Assembly: GCA_016748015.1 (NCBI GenBank)
Contig: JAAOMT010000074.1
Location: 47,533 to 111,532 of the forward strand
Direction: 5' to 3'
Length of the DNA stretch: 64,000 nucleotides
DNA from: Geosiphon pyriformis
Taxonomy: Eukaryota; Glomeromycota; Glomeromycetes; Archaeosporales; Geosiphonaceae
Shown here piece by piece: positions 10,866 through 21,420 of this stretch. How positions within the stretch are numbered: the stretch's first letter is position 1; each line of letters opens with the position of its first letter. The translations under genes were made by a program, and so were the position numbers. A model generated the notes under the pieces. It had not been told where the DNA came from. It saw only the letters and a program-made list of their open reading frames with translations, and did no database searches.

Positions 10866-11530
10866 CTATACTTGTGAGGTAATATCACAGAATAAGAATA
10901 ATTGTGTGAAATCTGGAATGGACTGGGATTTTTCAGGATTCTGACTATCTGCGGATATGGAACCGATGAGGGTCCCTTCGGGGATTTCAATGACATCTTC
11001 TGTCAGGTTGTGGATGAGGATTTTGAAGTGTTTATGGGCTTTGGCTGGTAGGTATAGATTAGCAACATTGGCTAGGGAACAGATTTCGGGACTGGCTTTG
11101 AATAATAGGGCTTGATCTTGGATCTTTTGATTCATCTTGAGAATGTATTGTTGGTATGGGGGAATGGAGATGACAGTATCAGTGTGAATAAATTCTATCT
11201 GGTTACTGTCTTCCTCCATGAAATTAACTGGTACATTTTCTCTTCCACTTGATCCAAATCTGTTGATTCCTTGGGCAGTGAGGCCTAACTCTTTTCGGGT
11301 TGTTACTGGGGTTAATTGGGGTATTTTGACTAGGGGTAAGAAGATAGCTTGGGCAATTTTTTCTTGTGATTCTATTTTGTAGGGTCTGTCTAAATTTTTC
11401 TGTAGTATTATAATGATGTTTCCTGTGTAACCAGCATCGATGATTCTTCCTTTTATGTTGATTCTTTTCTTGGCTAGACTAGATCGAAAGGCAACTTGTA
11501 CCATTGTACTAACAGGAATTTCTAATGCTA
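10866..11530 (-). pseudogene. dUTPase-like domain and pol linker of element 1
   Basis: dUTPase hydrolyses dUTP to dUMP and keeps uracil out of DNA. The sequence shows the family order: RSSLAKKRINIKG, IIDAGYTGNIIIIL (motif with the conserved Asp and Tyr), KIESQEKIAQAIF, then ELGLTAQGINRFGSSGR resembling the C-terminal Gly-rich motif. A second part (IPPYQQYILKM, IEIPEGTLIGSI) is the beta-rich linker often seen before RT in gypsy Pol. It lies between the CxxC region and RT. The equivalent domain is present in element 2 (56846-57190). The reading frame is open for 212 codons. Family assignment rests on motifs read by eye. Confidence 0.8.
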
Positions 11531-11591
11531 TTTTAAGATCTATTTTTACGAGAGAATGTGGGGCTATAATGATGGGTGATTGTCCAGGGTA

Positions 11592-12480
11592 TCATAGGTT
11601 GAAATTGGCATCAGTGTCATGTGCTCTTTTGGGACAAATTCTTTCCTTATTGTCACTGTACCATTTTAGCTCTAGTTCTTTGGATAGGTCAGGATACACG
11701 AGATACTGTTCTGTTTTGGTATCCTCAGTTGGATTTTGAAACGACATGTTCTCGGTGATCAATACCTCTTCTTTGGGTTCAGGTAGTTCGGTGATTGGAA
11801 ACAGTATTCTTGGAGGTGGATTGAACATAAGATCACATTCATCACAGTACTGGAAGTGACAGGGGATCAAACAGTGATCGCATAGTTTGGTATTCAAATC
11901 GGCCAACCTTTGCTTTTGTTCCTTGCGAGTTGGGGCCAATTCCTGATATTGGTTCTGAAATGCGTCTGGGTCATCTGTGAAGAAATCATTCTTGGGGTAG
12001 TCGGGTCCAGTATATTTGGGCGTCCAAGGGTTGTCCTTAATTTTTCGTATTTCTTCAGGCATGACACCTTCGGCCTTGGCACTTGTCATTTTCTAGATTT
12101 CGTGGTCATTATGTGGATAACTGTCTAGCCTGTTGAGTGCTTGTTTCCAAGCATCCTCGATGGGAGTTCCCTTTCATACCCAATTATTGATTAATATGGT
12201 GTATTGACAAGCCTCGTTGCATGTTCCTCCTCTGCCAGGCACATCATTCCAGAGTCCTTTATCTGGCAGGATTTTGCCACATGTAAGACACGGCATGTGG
12301 TCCCACTTGCCTTGTCGTTTTGGTCATCCAAATTTTTTCAGTAAACAAGACCTGCAATAGTATTTGGTGGTGGTGGGCCATTTTTTGTTGTCCCCAATAC
12401 ATGTGCCCATAGTGGATAGTTTTTTTCTACAATTGACACATATTAGTCTTGGGGGTTAGTAAAATAAGTTTCTTTGTTCC
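11592..12480 (-). pseudogene. CxxC-rich region of element 1 Pol, unknown function
   Basis: Reading down from about 12480: ICVNCRKKLSTMGTC, YYCRSCLLKKFG, MPCLTCGKILPDKG, GTCNEACQYTILINNWV, DAWKQALNRLDSYPH, then MTSAKAEGVMPEEI (12089) and CDHCLIPCHFQYCDECDLMF. The spaced CxxC pairs suggest two or more zinc-binding units. The region sits between protease and dUTPase, where standard gypsy Pol has nothing of this kind. Element 2 keeps the same order (CFTCGKQLLDEG, ETCNTSCQYIILISNWI, CNKCDFIYNSP) with decay. I do not recognise the family. Stops near 12175 and 12325 interrupt it. Confidence 0.7.
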
Positions 12481-12499
12481 AAGGTTATGTATCCTAATG

Positions 12500-13361
12500 A
12501 TGACAATTGGAGTTCTTCTTCAGCTCTGCCTTTTCCTTTTTCTTCCCAGGTTGGTGGTGGGGGTAGTTCAGTTTAATAATCATCTGCCCATGAAACCTGA
12601 TAGGTCTCAATAGTTGGTGGCATTGATGTATCTTCGAATTCAATAAGGGGTTCCTTGGTATGTTGGTTTTTAAAGTGTCCGCACATAGCTGGGACTTGGA
12701 CATGCTGTCCGTTGAATGTGAGTTGAAGTTCTTGGGTGTTCCAGTCAAGAGTAGCATTGGCTTTTGACAACCAATTGTTTTTTACTAGAGCTTGATATTA
12801 AATAGCTTCCATGACGAGTACTTTGGTAGGGATTTGGATTCCATTAATCTCGAAGGGGAAGTTGTCAATTTCTCCTATCAGGGTTTTTGTGTTCCCATCC
12901 ACTGTAATAATCTGAGCAGTAGCAGCACAGTCTACTCAGCGACCTAGTTGGTTCATGAGCTGCTTCGTGATTATGCTACTGACTGATTTGCTATCCAGAA
13001 TTAATTTAATGTCTCTTTCTCTGACTCTGGCATCAGTGTATAGGGCCGTTATTGGTTTATCCTGATTGATGACTGCTCTACTAAAAAGGCTATGTGTGTT
13101 CAAATTATTGATGTCAAAAGGAAATATGATGGCTAGAGTGGTGTCTTCAGTAATAGTGGCTGGTGGGATATTGCTTTTTGTTTGCTTAGAAGGTTGGGAG
13201 ATTTGTTCTATATCTCTCTCTTCCACAGGTGTAGATTTATCAAAACTCTGGTCTTCCATAAGACCGAGATAGGAAGCTTGATTTGGGTATCCAGTTGGTG
13301 TTGGTCGAGATTGGGCAGGACCATGAGGGATTGGTCGAGATGGTCCACTGTTGGTTTGCAC
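12500..13361 (-). pseudogene. Aspartic protease domain of element 1
   Basis: Retroelement proteases cut Gag-Pol. The segment has ITALYTDARV...IKLILDSKSVSSIIT, where families have DSG or DTG at the active site, so the Gly is replaced. Downstream, KANATLDWNTQELQLTF resembles the usual post-protease motif of gypsy elements. Frame breaks lie near 12800 and 12935. Element 2 has LILDSELTGSIIT at the matching position. Confidence 0.75.
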
Positions 13362-13382
13362 CTGATTGTTGTTGGGATTCCT

Positions 13383-14830
13383 TCATTCCTGATTATAGTC
13401 TATAGCTCGAGGTCTGGACGGGCTGTAAGGAGAAGTTTGATAGTAAGGGATTGCTTGTGTCATTGGTGGTGGTTGATAATAATTCTGGGGCAGTTGTTGA
13501 GTGTACGAGACCTGTTGTGCATATAGGAGTGGTTGATTCTGAAGTATGGAATATTGGGGTACCATGTTTTGTTGATATCTGGGTTGCTGGTATGGGTTTC
13601 CTTGATTTTGGTTCATGATCTTCCTTCTGCAGTCATGGGCAATGTGTCCAGGTTTCTGGCAGTAGTAGCAGTTATGAGAATCGGATCTCCAAGGTTGTTG
13701 CTGTTGCTGACAGTTCTGTTGTTGTGAGTATCTGCTGTTGTTGTTATTTTCTCTCTGTTGGGGTGATTGGTAAGTTCCTGTAGTTCCGGCTAAGAATCCC
13801 TCAATTTTCTGAGTTAGTTTCTTACTCAATTGAGTTATCTTTGTGTCAATATCAGAGGTTCCATTAATGGCTAAATTAATGGCTTGGGTATGGTTCGCTT
13901 CTTGTTTTGCAGACTCAAAATCGTGAGCAAGAGTGACGGTGTCTTGTAAACTGGTCAGATGACAGGGTCTTACAGATCTTAGAATACTACTCCGCAATCC
14001 TTTAATGAATTGATTAAGAACTTGCACCGTGGTGTAGTAGTCCCTTTCGATAGCTAATATTTGACGCAGAATTTGATTAAATTGTCAGAGATAAGTAGTT
14101 ACTGCTTCGTGATCTTTTTGTTTAATTATGCTGAATTGATTCTGCAATCAAATTAACGTATTGGGGTCACAGAAGTATTGCAGAAATGTGAGTTTAAACT
14201 TGGTAAAGGAGGTAGGCTTCTCTGCCAGGCTCTGGTACCACGAATTGGCAGTTCCGGTCAAAAAGAATGGCAGTGCCTGAACTGTGTGGTCATCATTCCA
14301 ACCATTAGCGGTAATTGCTTTTTTGGCGTCCGCAATCCAAGAATATGCATTATCTTTTTCACCAGAGAATTTTTCCAATTTAGCAATATCCTGATAAGCC
14401 ATGATCCAGTTAATGAATGGGGTGTTACTGGTTATGTTTAAAGGGATTGGTGTCCACATATTTGAGTGTTCTCCAGGTGCTAATGCTGGTTGCTTTCCTT
14501 TGTCGCTTGAACCAATAGGTTGTAAAATAGCTGTTTCTTCCGTCAGAAGAGATGCTGATTCTGCTAGGTTTTGTGCTGGTGGCTGTTCCCAAGTTGACAG
14601 GTTTCCTTCTGTTTGACCAGCTGCTGAGTTAAGATTTTCAAACAGTGATCCATATTCTCCTAGTGATTTGGTCCAACTGTGTTGATTCCAAGGGTGTAAA
14701 TTTCCAGGAGTTTGTGGTATTTCCAACTGAGTTTCCGGGGGTGGGTTGAATACAATTCTACTTTGGGGTGTTTGATGGTATGATGGAGTTGTTGGGGAAA
14801 GGACTCTTGGTTTTTTGTTGACTGTGAACT
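13383..14830 (-). pseudogene. Gag of element 1 with CCHC zinc knuckle
   Basis: Gag builds the particle and binds element RNA. The capsid-like core reads KLEKFSGEKDNAYSWI, NGWNDDHTVQALPFFL, ANSWYQSL, FTKFKLTFLQYF, then VLNQFIKGLRSSI and LQDTVTLAHDFESAKQE, matching the retrotransposon gag family. A Gln/Asn-rich stretch follows, then CYYCQKPGHIAHDC (CCHC knuckle, about 13630-13672), then a Pro/Gln/Tyr-rich tail. Stops near 14080-14150 split the frame. The frame stays open above the first Met (14726) to about 14870. Confidence 0.88.
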
Positions 14831-14842
14831 TGGCTTGGGCAG

Positions 14843-15205
14843 TTACAGATTTGTTAGATTCATTTTCGTATCCTCAGAGTCAGATTCCACTGGTTGTTGT
14901 ACTTGAGGAAATTGTTGTGCCATGTAATATTTAATGTCTGTATCAATTATGCACAGAGTTTCAGCGATTGCTTGGGTAGTTGTGGCTGTTGAGTACTTTA
15001 GTAAGCTTTGATAGATTTGTTCTCCAAGTCTTCCTGTATCAGTTGTACAGCCTAACAAGCAGTTGATTTTTGTGTTGATATAGTTACAAAAATCACTTTC
15101 TGCATAAGTGATTCCTGCTGGTATTCCTAAGTCTTTTCGAAAGTATTGAAATAGTGCTTTTCCGTACGAAAAGTGGTCTTTTCCTATTGTTCCAATAGTT
15201 GCCAC
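14843..15205 (-). CDS. N-terminal ORF of element 1 upstream of gag
   Basis: 120 codons from ATG at 15205, 62 bases inside the 5' LTR boundary. The protein begins MATIGTIGKDHFSYGKALF and ends in an acidic stretch (ESDSEDTKMN). It overlaps the start of the gag frame in another register, so it is either a separate small protein or the gag N-terminus reached by frameshift; I see no obvious slippery site. Element 2 has a related ORF at 60761-61063 (shared features: length, position and a KINxxIKHYI/DTDIKYYM-like segment). Function unknown. Confidence 0.55.
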   Translation of the reverse strand: MATIGTIGKDHFSYGKALFQYFRKDLGIPAGITYAESDFCNYINTKINCLLGCTTDTGRLGEQIYQSLLKYSTATTTQAIAETLCIIDTDIKYYMAQQFPQVQQPVESDSEDTKMNLTNL

Positions 15206-15247
15206 TTTTATGTATTTTTGGGGGTGCTCTGTTTCTGTGGATTTATA

Positions 15248-15265
15248 ACCTCACAGGGAGCACCA
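15248..15265 (-). promoter_or_regulatory. Primer-binding site of element 1
   Basis: Two bases inside the 5' LTR the minus strand reads TGGTGCTCCCTGTGAGG, which starts with TGG, complementary to a tRNA CCA end. Element 2 has TGGTGCTCTCTGTGAGG at the same place (one transition different). The primer tRNA was not identified. Confidence 0.75.
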
Positions 15266-15267
15266 AA

Positions 15268-16357
15268 TGTTATGGGTAAACTTGGTGGGTATGAGAGATG
15301 GTAACATTTAGTGCTCTCAATTATTGATGATGCGTCTTCCACGTAATTCTGTTGGCTTAGTCTTGATTATCAGTCTCTAAAGATCTATTCCTGGATGTGA
15401 ATTTTACCCATTGAGTTCTTTGGTTATAAGGCACAGAGTTTGTCTTTCATCGATTGCAATGTTTTTCGTAAATGTGAGCTTTCTTTTCCGAGCTAACGAG
15501 TACAGTCATTAGGGTCTGGTGTTGTCTTTTCGCCCTTCTAGTAAGCTAACAAGATAATGTTAATATCCAAAACTTAGGGGGAGCTTCCCTCTTTTACCAG
15601 GCTATTACAAAGTCTATTCCCAGACAATCGATTTTACTATGTTGCCGCTCCACAAAAAATAAGACAGAAAAAGAAAAAAAAAAAAAGAAAAAAAAAGAAA
15701 AGAGAGAAAAGATAAATTAGTATTGTCAATCGCCGTGATTAAGAGTGATTGGTCCAAATCGTTAATAGGTTTGAGATGGTTATGCTAAGAGCATTTGTTT
15801 TAGAACAGAGGTACGAGACAAGAATTAATTTACATAAATTTCACAAAATTTGAGAACATGAATTCACAATTCTGATTTCTTTTAATAATTGATTTATTTC
15901 AGAAGATGAAATAGGAAAGATAATAAAGGATGAAGGGGTATGGATATTTTAATTTCTGGTCTAAAGATTTGTATCTATTTTTTCTTCTCTGTCCTTTCTC
16001 ACTTCTACAACTACTTGCTTTTATACATTCTTTTGGTTTTACAGGATTGCTTTCAATTGTCTCGCTATCGCTAGCTATTGCTTTGTTGTTTCTGTTATTG
16101 CTTCGTTTTTCTATGTTATTGCTAGTTATCCTATGTTATAACATGTTATCTAACATTATTACATGTTATTCTGTGTTATCCTGCATTATAACACATTATC
16201 CTATGTTATTGCGTGCTATTCTGTGTTATCCTGCATTATAACATATTATCCAACGTTATAACGCATTATCCAACGTTATTGTGCGTTATTCTGTGTTATG
16301 TCACATTTTGGTCATGTTTCTTCATAACTTTGGATCGGTTTTTCTACTTGGGTAACA
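15268..16357 (-). repeat. 5' LTR of element 1
   Basis: 1090 bp, the partner of 6116-7209. It starts TGTTATGGG and ends GGGTAACA on the plus strand. The short tandem GTTAT-type repeats recur at about 16115-16305. Confidence 0.95.
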
Positions 16358-16361
16358 ACGC

Positions 16362-19336
16362 CAACACCAAACTTGCAAGTCATGAAACCTGTAAGAAAAT
16401 AAGTGACCCAAGATCCCACCAGAATTTACAAAACTGACAAGAGAGGCCACTTTACACTCAGACTGTACCTGCGAGAAAGATTTCAAACCATAAAATGAAG
16501 GGTGGTGCAGCGTATTACTGGGAAAATCAAGCAGAAGGCCAGACTTAAGCTTCAAGCCCTTGTGAACCAGAGCATCTTACTTGGCACAAACACCAACCAG
16601 TATAAAACTAAATTGTGTCTGATAACTGATTATGGGCTGGAGAACCGCCAACACCAAGTATAGGAATTGTTTATCTGAAATAGCTTTTCTTAGAACCAAA
16701 TTGACAAAAAAATGAATGTCTGAATGTGCCTTAGCCAAACTCAGCTTCGAAAGACCCTCAGTTGAAAAAAAAATACCCAGATACCGATGAGATTCCCCCT
16801 TCTTGGCAACGGAAATAGGTGAGCCGCTAATAGAAAGGAAGGAACTGCTGACTCTGCTATTGATAGGAATGGCCACTGTTTTGTCATTGTTAATAGAGAT
16901 ATCATTGACCTGAAAAAATTTACTGGTGACATTGAGAATGTGCTGAGTGGCAGCTTGACTGTTACTAACCCAAATTGTATCATCAACAAAAGCACCAACA
17001 GCAAAAAAGAAAGAAAGTCCAGCCTGAGTCTCAGCACGTCTATTTTTAGAGATAAAGTACAAATTCAGCCTATACTCACACATACTCTCCTAATGTTTGA
17101 TTTCACACAACAAAGGATTATAGAAAATGTGCCACAGAAGAGGGAAAAAAACTTCTCCCTAATCTAAGCCATCATACATATGATAACCACCAGTCAAACC
17201 AAAATCTATCATTACTCGATTAGTGCGACTTCTGTGTATACTACCAAAAAACTGAATAAACTTGCTGCACATCTTAATTCTGACCAGGCTTTTTTTAAGA
17301 TGCTCCCAGCCAACTGAATCATAAGCCTTCCTTATATCCTGCAACACTCTTTTGTGAAAAAAAAGAATTATTAAAAGATTCTGTCTTTCACTGAGCCAGA
17401 GCTCACGGTTCTTTTCCAGAGCATCCTCAATTACTGAACCAATTGCAAAAATAGGAGACTGAGTAGTCATACTCTTCAAAACCGAAAAATTGTCCCCACA
17501 AAGAACATTGAAAGTACTGCATGCAGCAGAAATCCTATCAGAAAGAACCTTGGAGAGAATCTTGCAAGCTGTTTCGATCAAAGCAATAGGATGTGTGTTC
17601 ATCAGAACACCCTCCTACTCATAAGGCTTGGAAATCATTGAAATCCAGGCCTCTTTCCATGGGCCGGGCACTGATTCACCAGCCAAGCAAGCGTTCAAAA
17701 ACACCAACATCTCCAAGACAGACCTATCACAATGTTTTCAAAGTTCATTTGAGATACCCAACAAACCAGCAGTTTTGCCATCAGGAAGGACGGAAACCAC
17801 CCCTAACAACTTATCAAAACCAATCGGACACATCACCTCCGAAAAAGTCTCATCAAAAACATACTCCAAAGGCCAATATTGGCAATACCAATCACTTGAC
17901 ATATCATTGACCACTTGACGCTTCCTAGTCCAATCCTCCATAATCACGTCTACCTTGCTCATAATTTGATCAGGCTCCAAAACCAGCTTACTATCAACAA
18001 CCAAGTGGTCAAGCACCACCTTACAAAATGGGCACTTCAACACACTCCTTATTATATGACCTTTATTGACCTCAAAGCTTTCCATTCTCTTATCTATGGC
18101 TGATCTAATATTAGCCTCCTTGGCGTTCTAAGACTCAACAAGCTTAGATGCATAATATGATTTCCGAGTGCTCAAGAGAGCAGAAAGGACATGACCAGAG
18201 TCCATACCAAAATCCATCAGATCCCGAATAATTAAAGCCTTAACACTGTCCAGAGAAGCCCAACAATCCATGAAAGAAGCCAAACCAACAATATCTCCCT
18301 TACGTGATGCCCTAATAATCTTAGAAACCAAAAGCTCCAATTTGTGAAACTTCAAGGATTCCTTGGAGAAAACTCTACCAAAGTCCTTGAACCATTTTTT
18401 TTTGAAAGTACTATCAGCTGAAAGCACCATGACCTCACGAATGATGTCCCACATCACATCCAAATCTGAGAATCTTACAGAGGTGGCAAACTTATCTGAG
18501 AACATTGCTGCATTGGCCAAAGTGGCACTCCTGAAATTGTTCTATTTACTCTCATCAGCATCCCTAATATTAAACTTCTATCAATCTCTATTCACCTGCC
18601 TACAAAGAGCATTCAAATGCATATCCAAAAACTCACCCAAACTCACAGACACACAAACCGCTTGATAATCAGTATCAAAATACTTGCTAACATCCAAAAC
18701 GTTTCAGCTCACTATCGCATTGACCAAATTTGACGAAATGAACACATAATTAATAGTTCTTACAACACCCCTTGAATTTTTCCAGGTAGAACTTTTTGCC
18801 AATGAATTCCCTGCCAGAGAATTGACCATACCCAAATCCAAACACTTCTTAAAACTAGCACACCTGCGAGAGCCATCTTCATTGAAATCACCATCCAAAA
18901 CGACAAAAGAAGACTCATTCACAGCCTTAGCTATCAGGGAATTGACTTCATTGGCTTGAGAGAAATGGGCTGCCAGAGAAGCACCAGCATAAAGCCCCAA
19001 AATCGATACTGAAAGTTTGTTCTTAAAAAGCAACTTAATTGAGAGAAGCCAACTAGGCACCTCAGAAACCTTACACACATGGCGAGCCAAAGAATTGTCT
19101 ACGACAATAGCAACACCTGAACCCAGATTACCAGAATTTTGACCTGAGGTAAAGATTCGAACACCATCAAATCTAGTTGCAATCCATGGACGGACCTTAC
19201 CCTTTAGCTTGGTCTCAGTAACAATAGAAATCAAATTGTTCATATCCTTGTGCCAACGAATGACATCTTTCTGTTTTGCAGGATTGTTCATACCTCTGAC
19301 ATTATATGTGGCAATTTTCCAAATTAAGTGAGTCAT
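16362..19336 (-). pseudogene. LINE A ORF2, N-terminal part: APE endonuclease and RT
   Basis: ORF2 starts at ATG 19336-19334, overlapping the ORF1 stop. The endonuclease reads WKIATYNVRGMNN, VTETKLKG (catalytic Glu), LDGDFNEDGSRR (Asp, Asn) and RTINYVFIS, typical of AP-endonuclease-like LINE nucleases that nick the target. The RT follows with ALIETACKILSKVLSDRI, DIRKAYDSVGWEHL (first catalytic Asp), GAFVDDTIWV (catalytic Asp pair at 16979-16984) and RYLGIFFSTEG. Stops occur at 18704, about 18585, 18540 and 18127, and frame changes near 17160 and 17600. Removing the LTR element rejoins this segment in frame with 6115 on the minus strand. Confidence 0.9.
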
Positions 19337-21314
19337 TGAGAAGACAAGGGAACTGATAAACCCAAACCAGAGCACAGAATATTTAACTTATCCAAAACTG
19401 AATCAACTGAGGTCTCCAAAGCAATCAATTTTGTTTCCAAACCACCCACTTTGGCAGTGAGGACTTTGAAACTACTAGAGCTGAACTCAACAACAGCATC
19501 ATGAATGATGAATGGAGGAGTACCAGATAAGACCAAAGCAGAATCCATAATCATATCAGAATCTACATTAGAAGTTAAAGTCTCAGAAACAGCAGGAAGA
19601 AGGCTCAGAGAAAGGGTCACCACAGGAACCAAATCAATGGATTCCAGCCGAACCAAAATGCCAGAAACGCGGTCAGTCAAAAGTTCCAAAGAGTGCTCCA
19701 AAATTGCCAGCTGGTCATTCAAATGAAAAATGGTAGAAGAGTCAGTCGCCATTGAAGAAGGAACCAAACCAGAATGCAAATCAGCACCAACCAAACCAGA
19801 GGAAATCACATGAGAAGGAGAGCCACCAGCAACTTGGGCCTATGTTTTACCACCAAATGAGACCAGATGAGCAATAGGAGCCGACTTTTTCTTATATATC
19901 CCAGCTAGACAAATCTGATCTTGCTTAGAAACCATCCTCTTCCCTCAAACACCAGAATACTCACCCAAGGAGCAGTTGATCATAACATGACCAAATTGTT
20001 TACAATGAGTGCAACTAGCCAAAGAAAGACCAGTCCAATGCAAACTCACACCTTTGAAAACTGGAATGGTACCAATAGCAGCCAACTTGGATGTCTTATC
20101 ACCAAAACAAATTACAGTGCATCTATTATGAACATATGAATTAGGATTATGGCCAATGTAACAAGTTTTCCCACTGTATGATTCCAACAAACTGGAGAGA
20201 TCATGGGCATTGGTGCCAACCAGAAGAGTATAAAGCAAAGCCTGATGCTGATCTCTCGATACTCATGTTTGTCTATCATCAATTGCCAAAGCCACATGCA
20301 TTGAATCCTTTTCCATGAAAACCAACTATTTAGAAGCAACCAGACTAGCTACTTCAGATGACTCAAATTCGACCAAGGCCTTTTGCCAAAGACCAATCAA
20401 CTGCATTTTGATTGAAACAATTTTACCAAATTTAGAAAATGCTGAATCCACCGCCAATTTGGAAAGATCCACTGGGATCTCCTTGACAATCACCTCCTGA
20501 TTCGAATGAATGTTTACTTTTTTGAGATTATCATTCACAATGATTTTTTCACAGATTGTCAACTCTCTGGCCTTAACCAAACTAGACTCACTTGTGAAAG
20601 TTGACCTAATAACTCCAGGAAATTTTGAGGAAGTTAAAGCACCCCCAAAACTGTCAATTTTATAAAAAATCTTTTTGATCTTAATAACTTATCACTATTT
20701 GACTTTCTAGGCACAGCTGACAACTCCACATCTAAAGTGAAAGATTTTACTGGCTCGAAATGATGACACTCTAAACCATGTAACTTGGGCAGCAGCAACT
20801 AATTGGACCCAACAAACGTGTAAGGAGGAAGCTCCAAAACACTATTGTCATTGTTTTCCAAGTTGAAAAAAGGTTGTTTCGGCAGCTTGTCTAAGACATA
20901 CATCTTTGTTCTCATCTTTCTTGGAGTAACGTCATCTATCAAGTCATCGTTTCCAGAGGTGTTGGAATCAATGTAACTAGTTTCTTTGGCAACCAAGTTT
21001 TCTATATCCTTTAAGTCAGACACTTTGCTGATGTTGTTACTCTTGTTCTCCACTTCACTACTCCAAGATGCTTTACGTTCACCGCCATTAGCCAGCAATG
21101 GGTCTGCATACAAAAGTCCAGCTGAAGAATCTACCACAGTACCAGACACAACAGGTTTCCTCACTTTCTTGAAAGAGACACCATGAGAGTAAACACTCTC
21201 AATGTGAGCCTTCTTCTTAGAGCCTAACCGGGACTCCAATCCAGTCAAAATTGAGCCTGAAACACCAGCAGAAGAGCCAGCCAGATCCATAGTCACAAAT
21301 ATAGGTGTGTCCAA
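19333..21314 (-). pseudogene. LINE A ORF1: RRM-like domain, CCHC knuckle and coiled coil
   Basis: ORF1 proteins of LINEs bind the element RNA. From ATG 21314 (MDTPIFVTMDLAGSS) a polar region of about 170 residues ends at a stop at 20799. An RRM-like block follows near 20560-20300 (EVIVKEIPVDLSKL, AFSKFGKIVSIKMQL, ALVEFESSEVASL). Then comes WTGLSLASCTHCKQFGHVMINC, a CCHC knuckle near 20040-19970, and a Leu-rich C-terminus with heptad-like spacing (LNDQLAILEHSLELLTDRV) to the stop at 19333. Copies B and D share the same order. Four or more stops make this copy non-coding. About 100 bases of 5' leader precede it before AT-rich DNA at 21420. Confidence 0.85.
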
Positions 21315-21420
21315 AGAAATAGTGATGAAAACAAAAGGGAAAAGGAATAAAGGAAATGTACTTCTTTGGCAGAATAACTTTGCTTTCGGTGTGGCCAGGG
21401 GATCAATGAGAGAAAAAAGT

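Larger units (their letters stand above)
6116..16357 (-). mobile_element. Ty3/gypsy LTR retrotransposon, element 1
   Basis: Full-length element on the minus strand: 5' LTR 15268-16357, primer-binding site, N-terminal ORF, gag, protease, CxxC-rich region, dUTPase-like domain, RT, RNase H, integrase, extra ORF, polypurine tract, 3' LTR 6116-7209. The order RT-RNase H-integrase defines Ty3/gypsy (Metaviridae). LTRs begin TGTTA and end TAACA. Flanks are ACGC at 6112-6115 and ACGC at 16358-16361, a 4-bp target-site duplication. Several in-frame stops and catalytic substitutions (YLDD to YLNN in RT, Asp to Asn in integrase) show it is inactive. Confidence 0.95.
4792..21420 (-). mobile_element. LINE copy A, split by Ty3/gypsy element 1
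   Basis: A two-ORF non-LTR retrotransposon on the minus strand. ORF1 (21314 to 19333) has an RRM-like fold and a CCHC knuckle. ORF2 (19336 down to 4792) has an APE-type endonuclease, reverse transcriptase, RNase H and a terminal Cys/His motif. This layout matches RNase H-encoding LINE groups such as I and Tad; I cannot place the clade. The LTR element at 6116-16357 interrupts ORF2 between RT and RNase H. Both ends pass abruptly into AT-rich DNA, and the C-terminus is shorter than in copies C and D, so the 3' end is probably truncated. It is the least decayed of four copies but still carries stops. Confidence 0.9.

Noticed and set aside
17593-18103. Plus-strand frames over LINE A
   Set aside because: Antisense shadows of the RT linker; no domain of their own.
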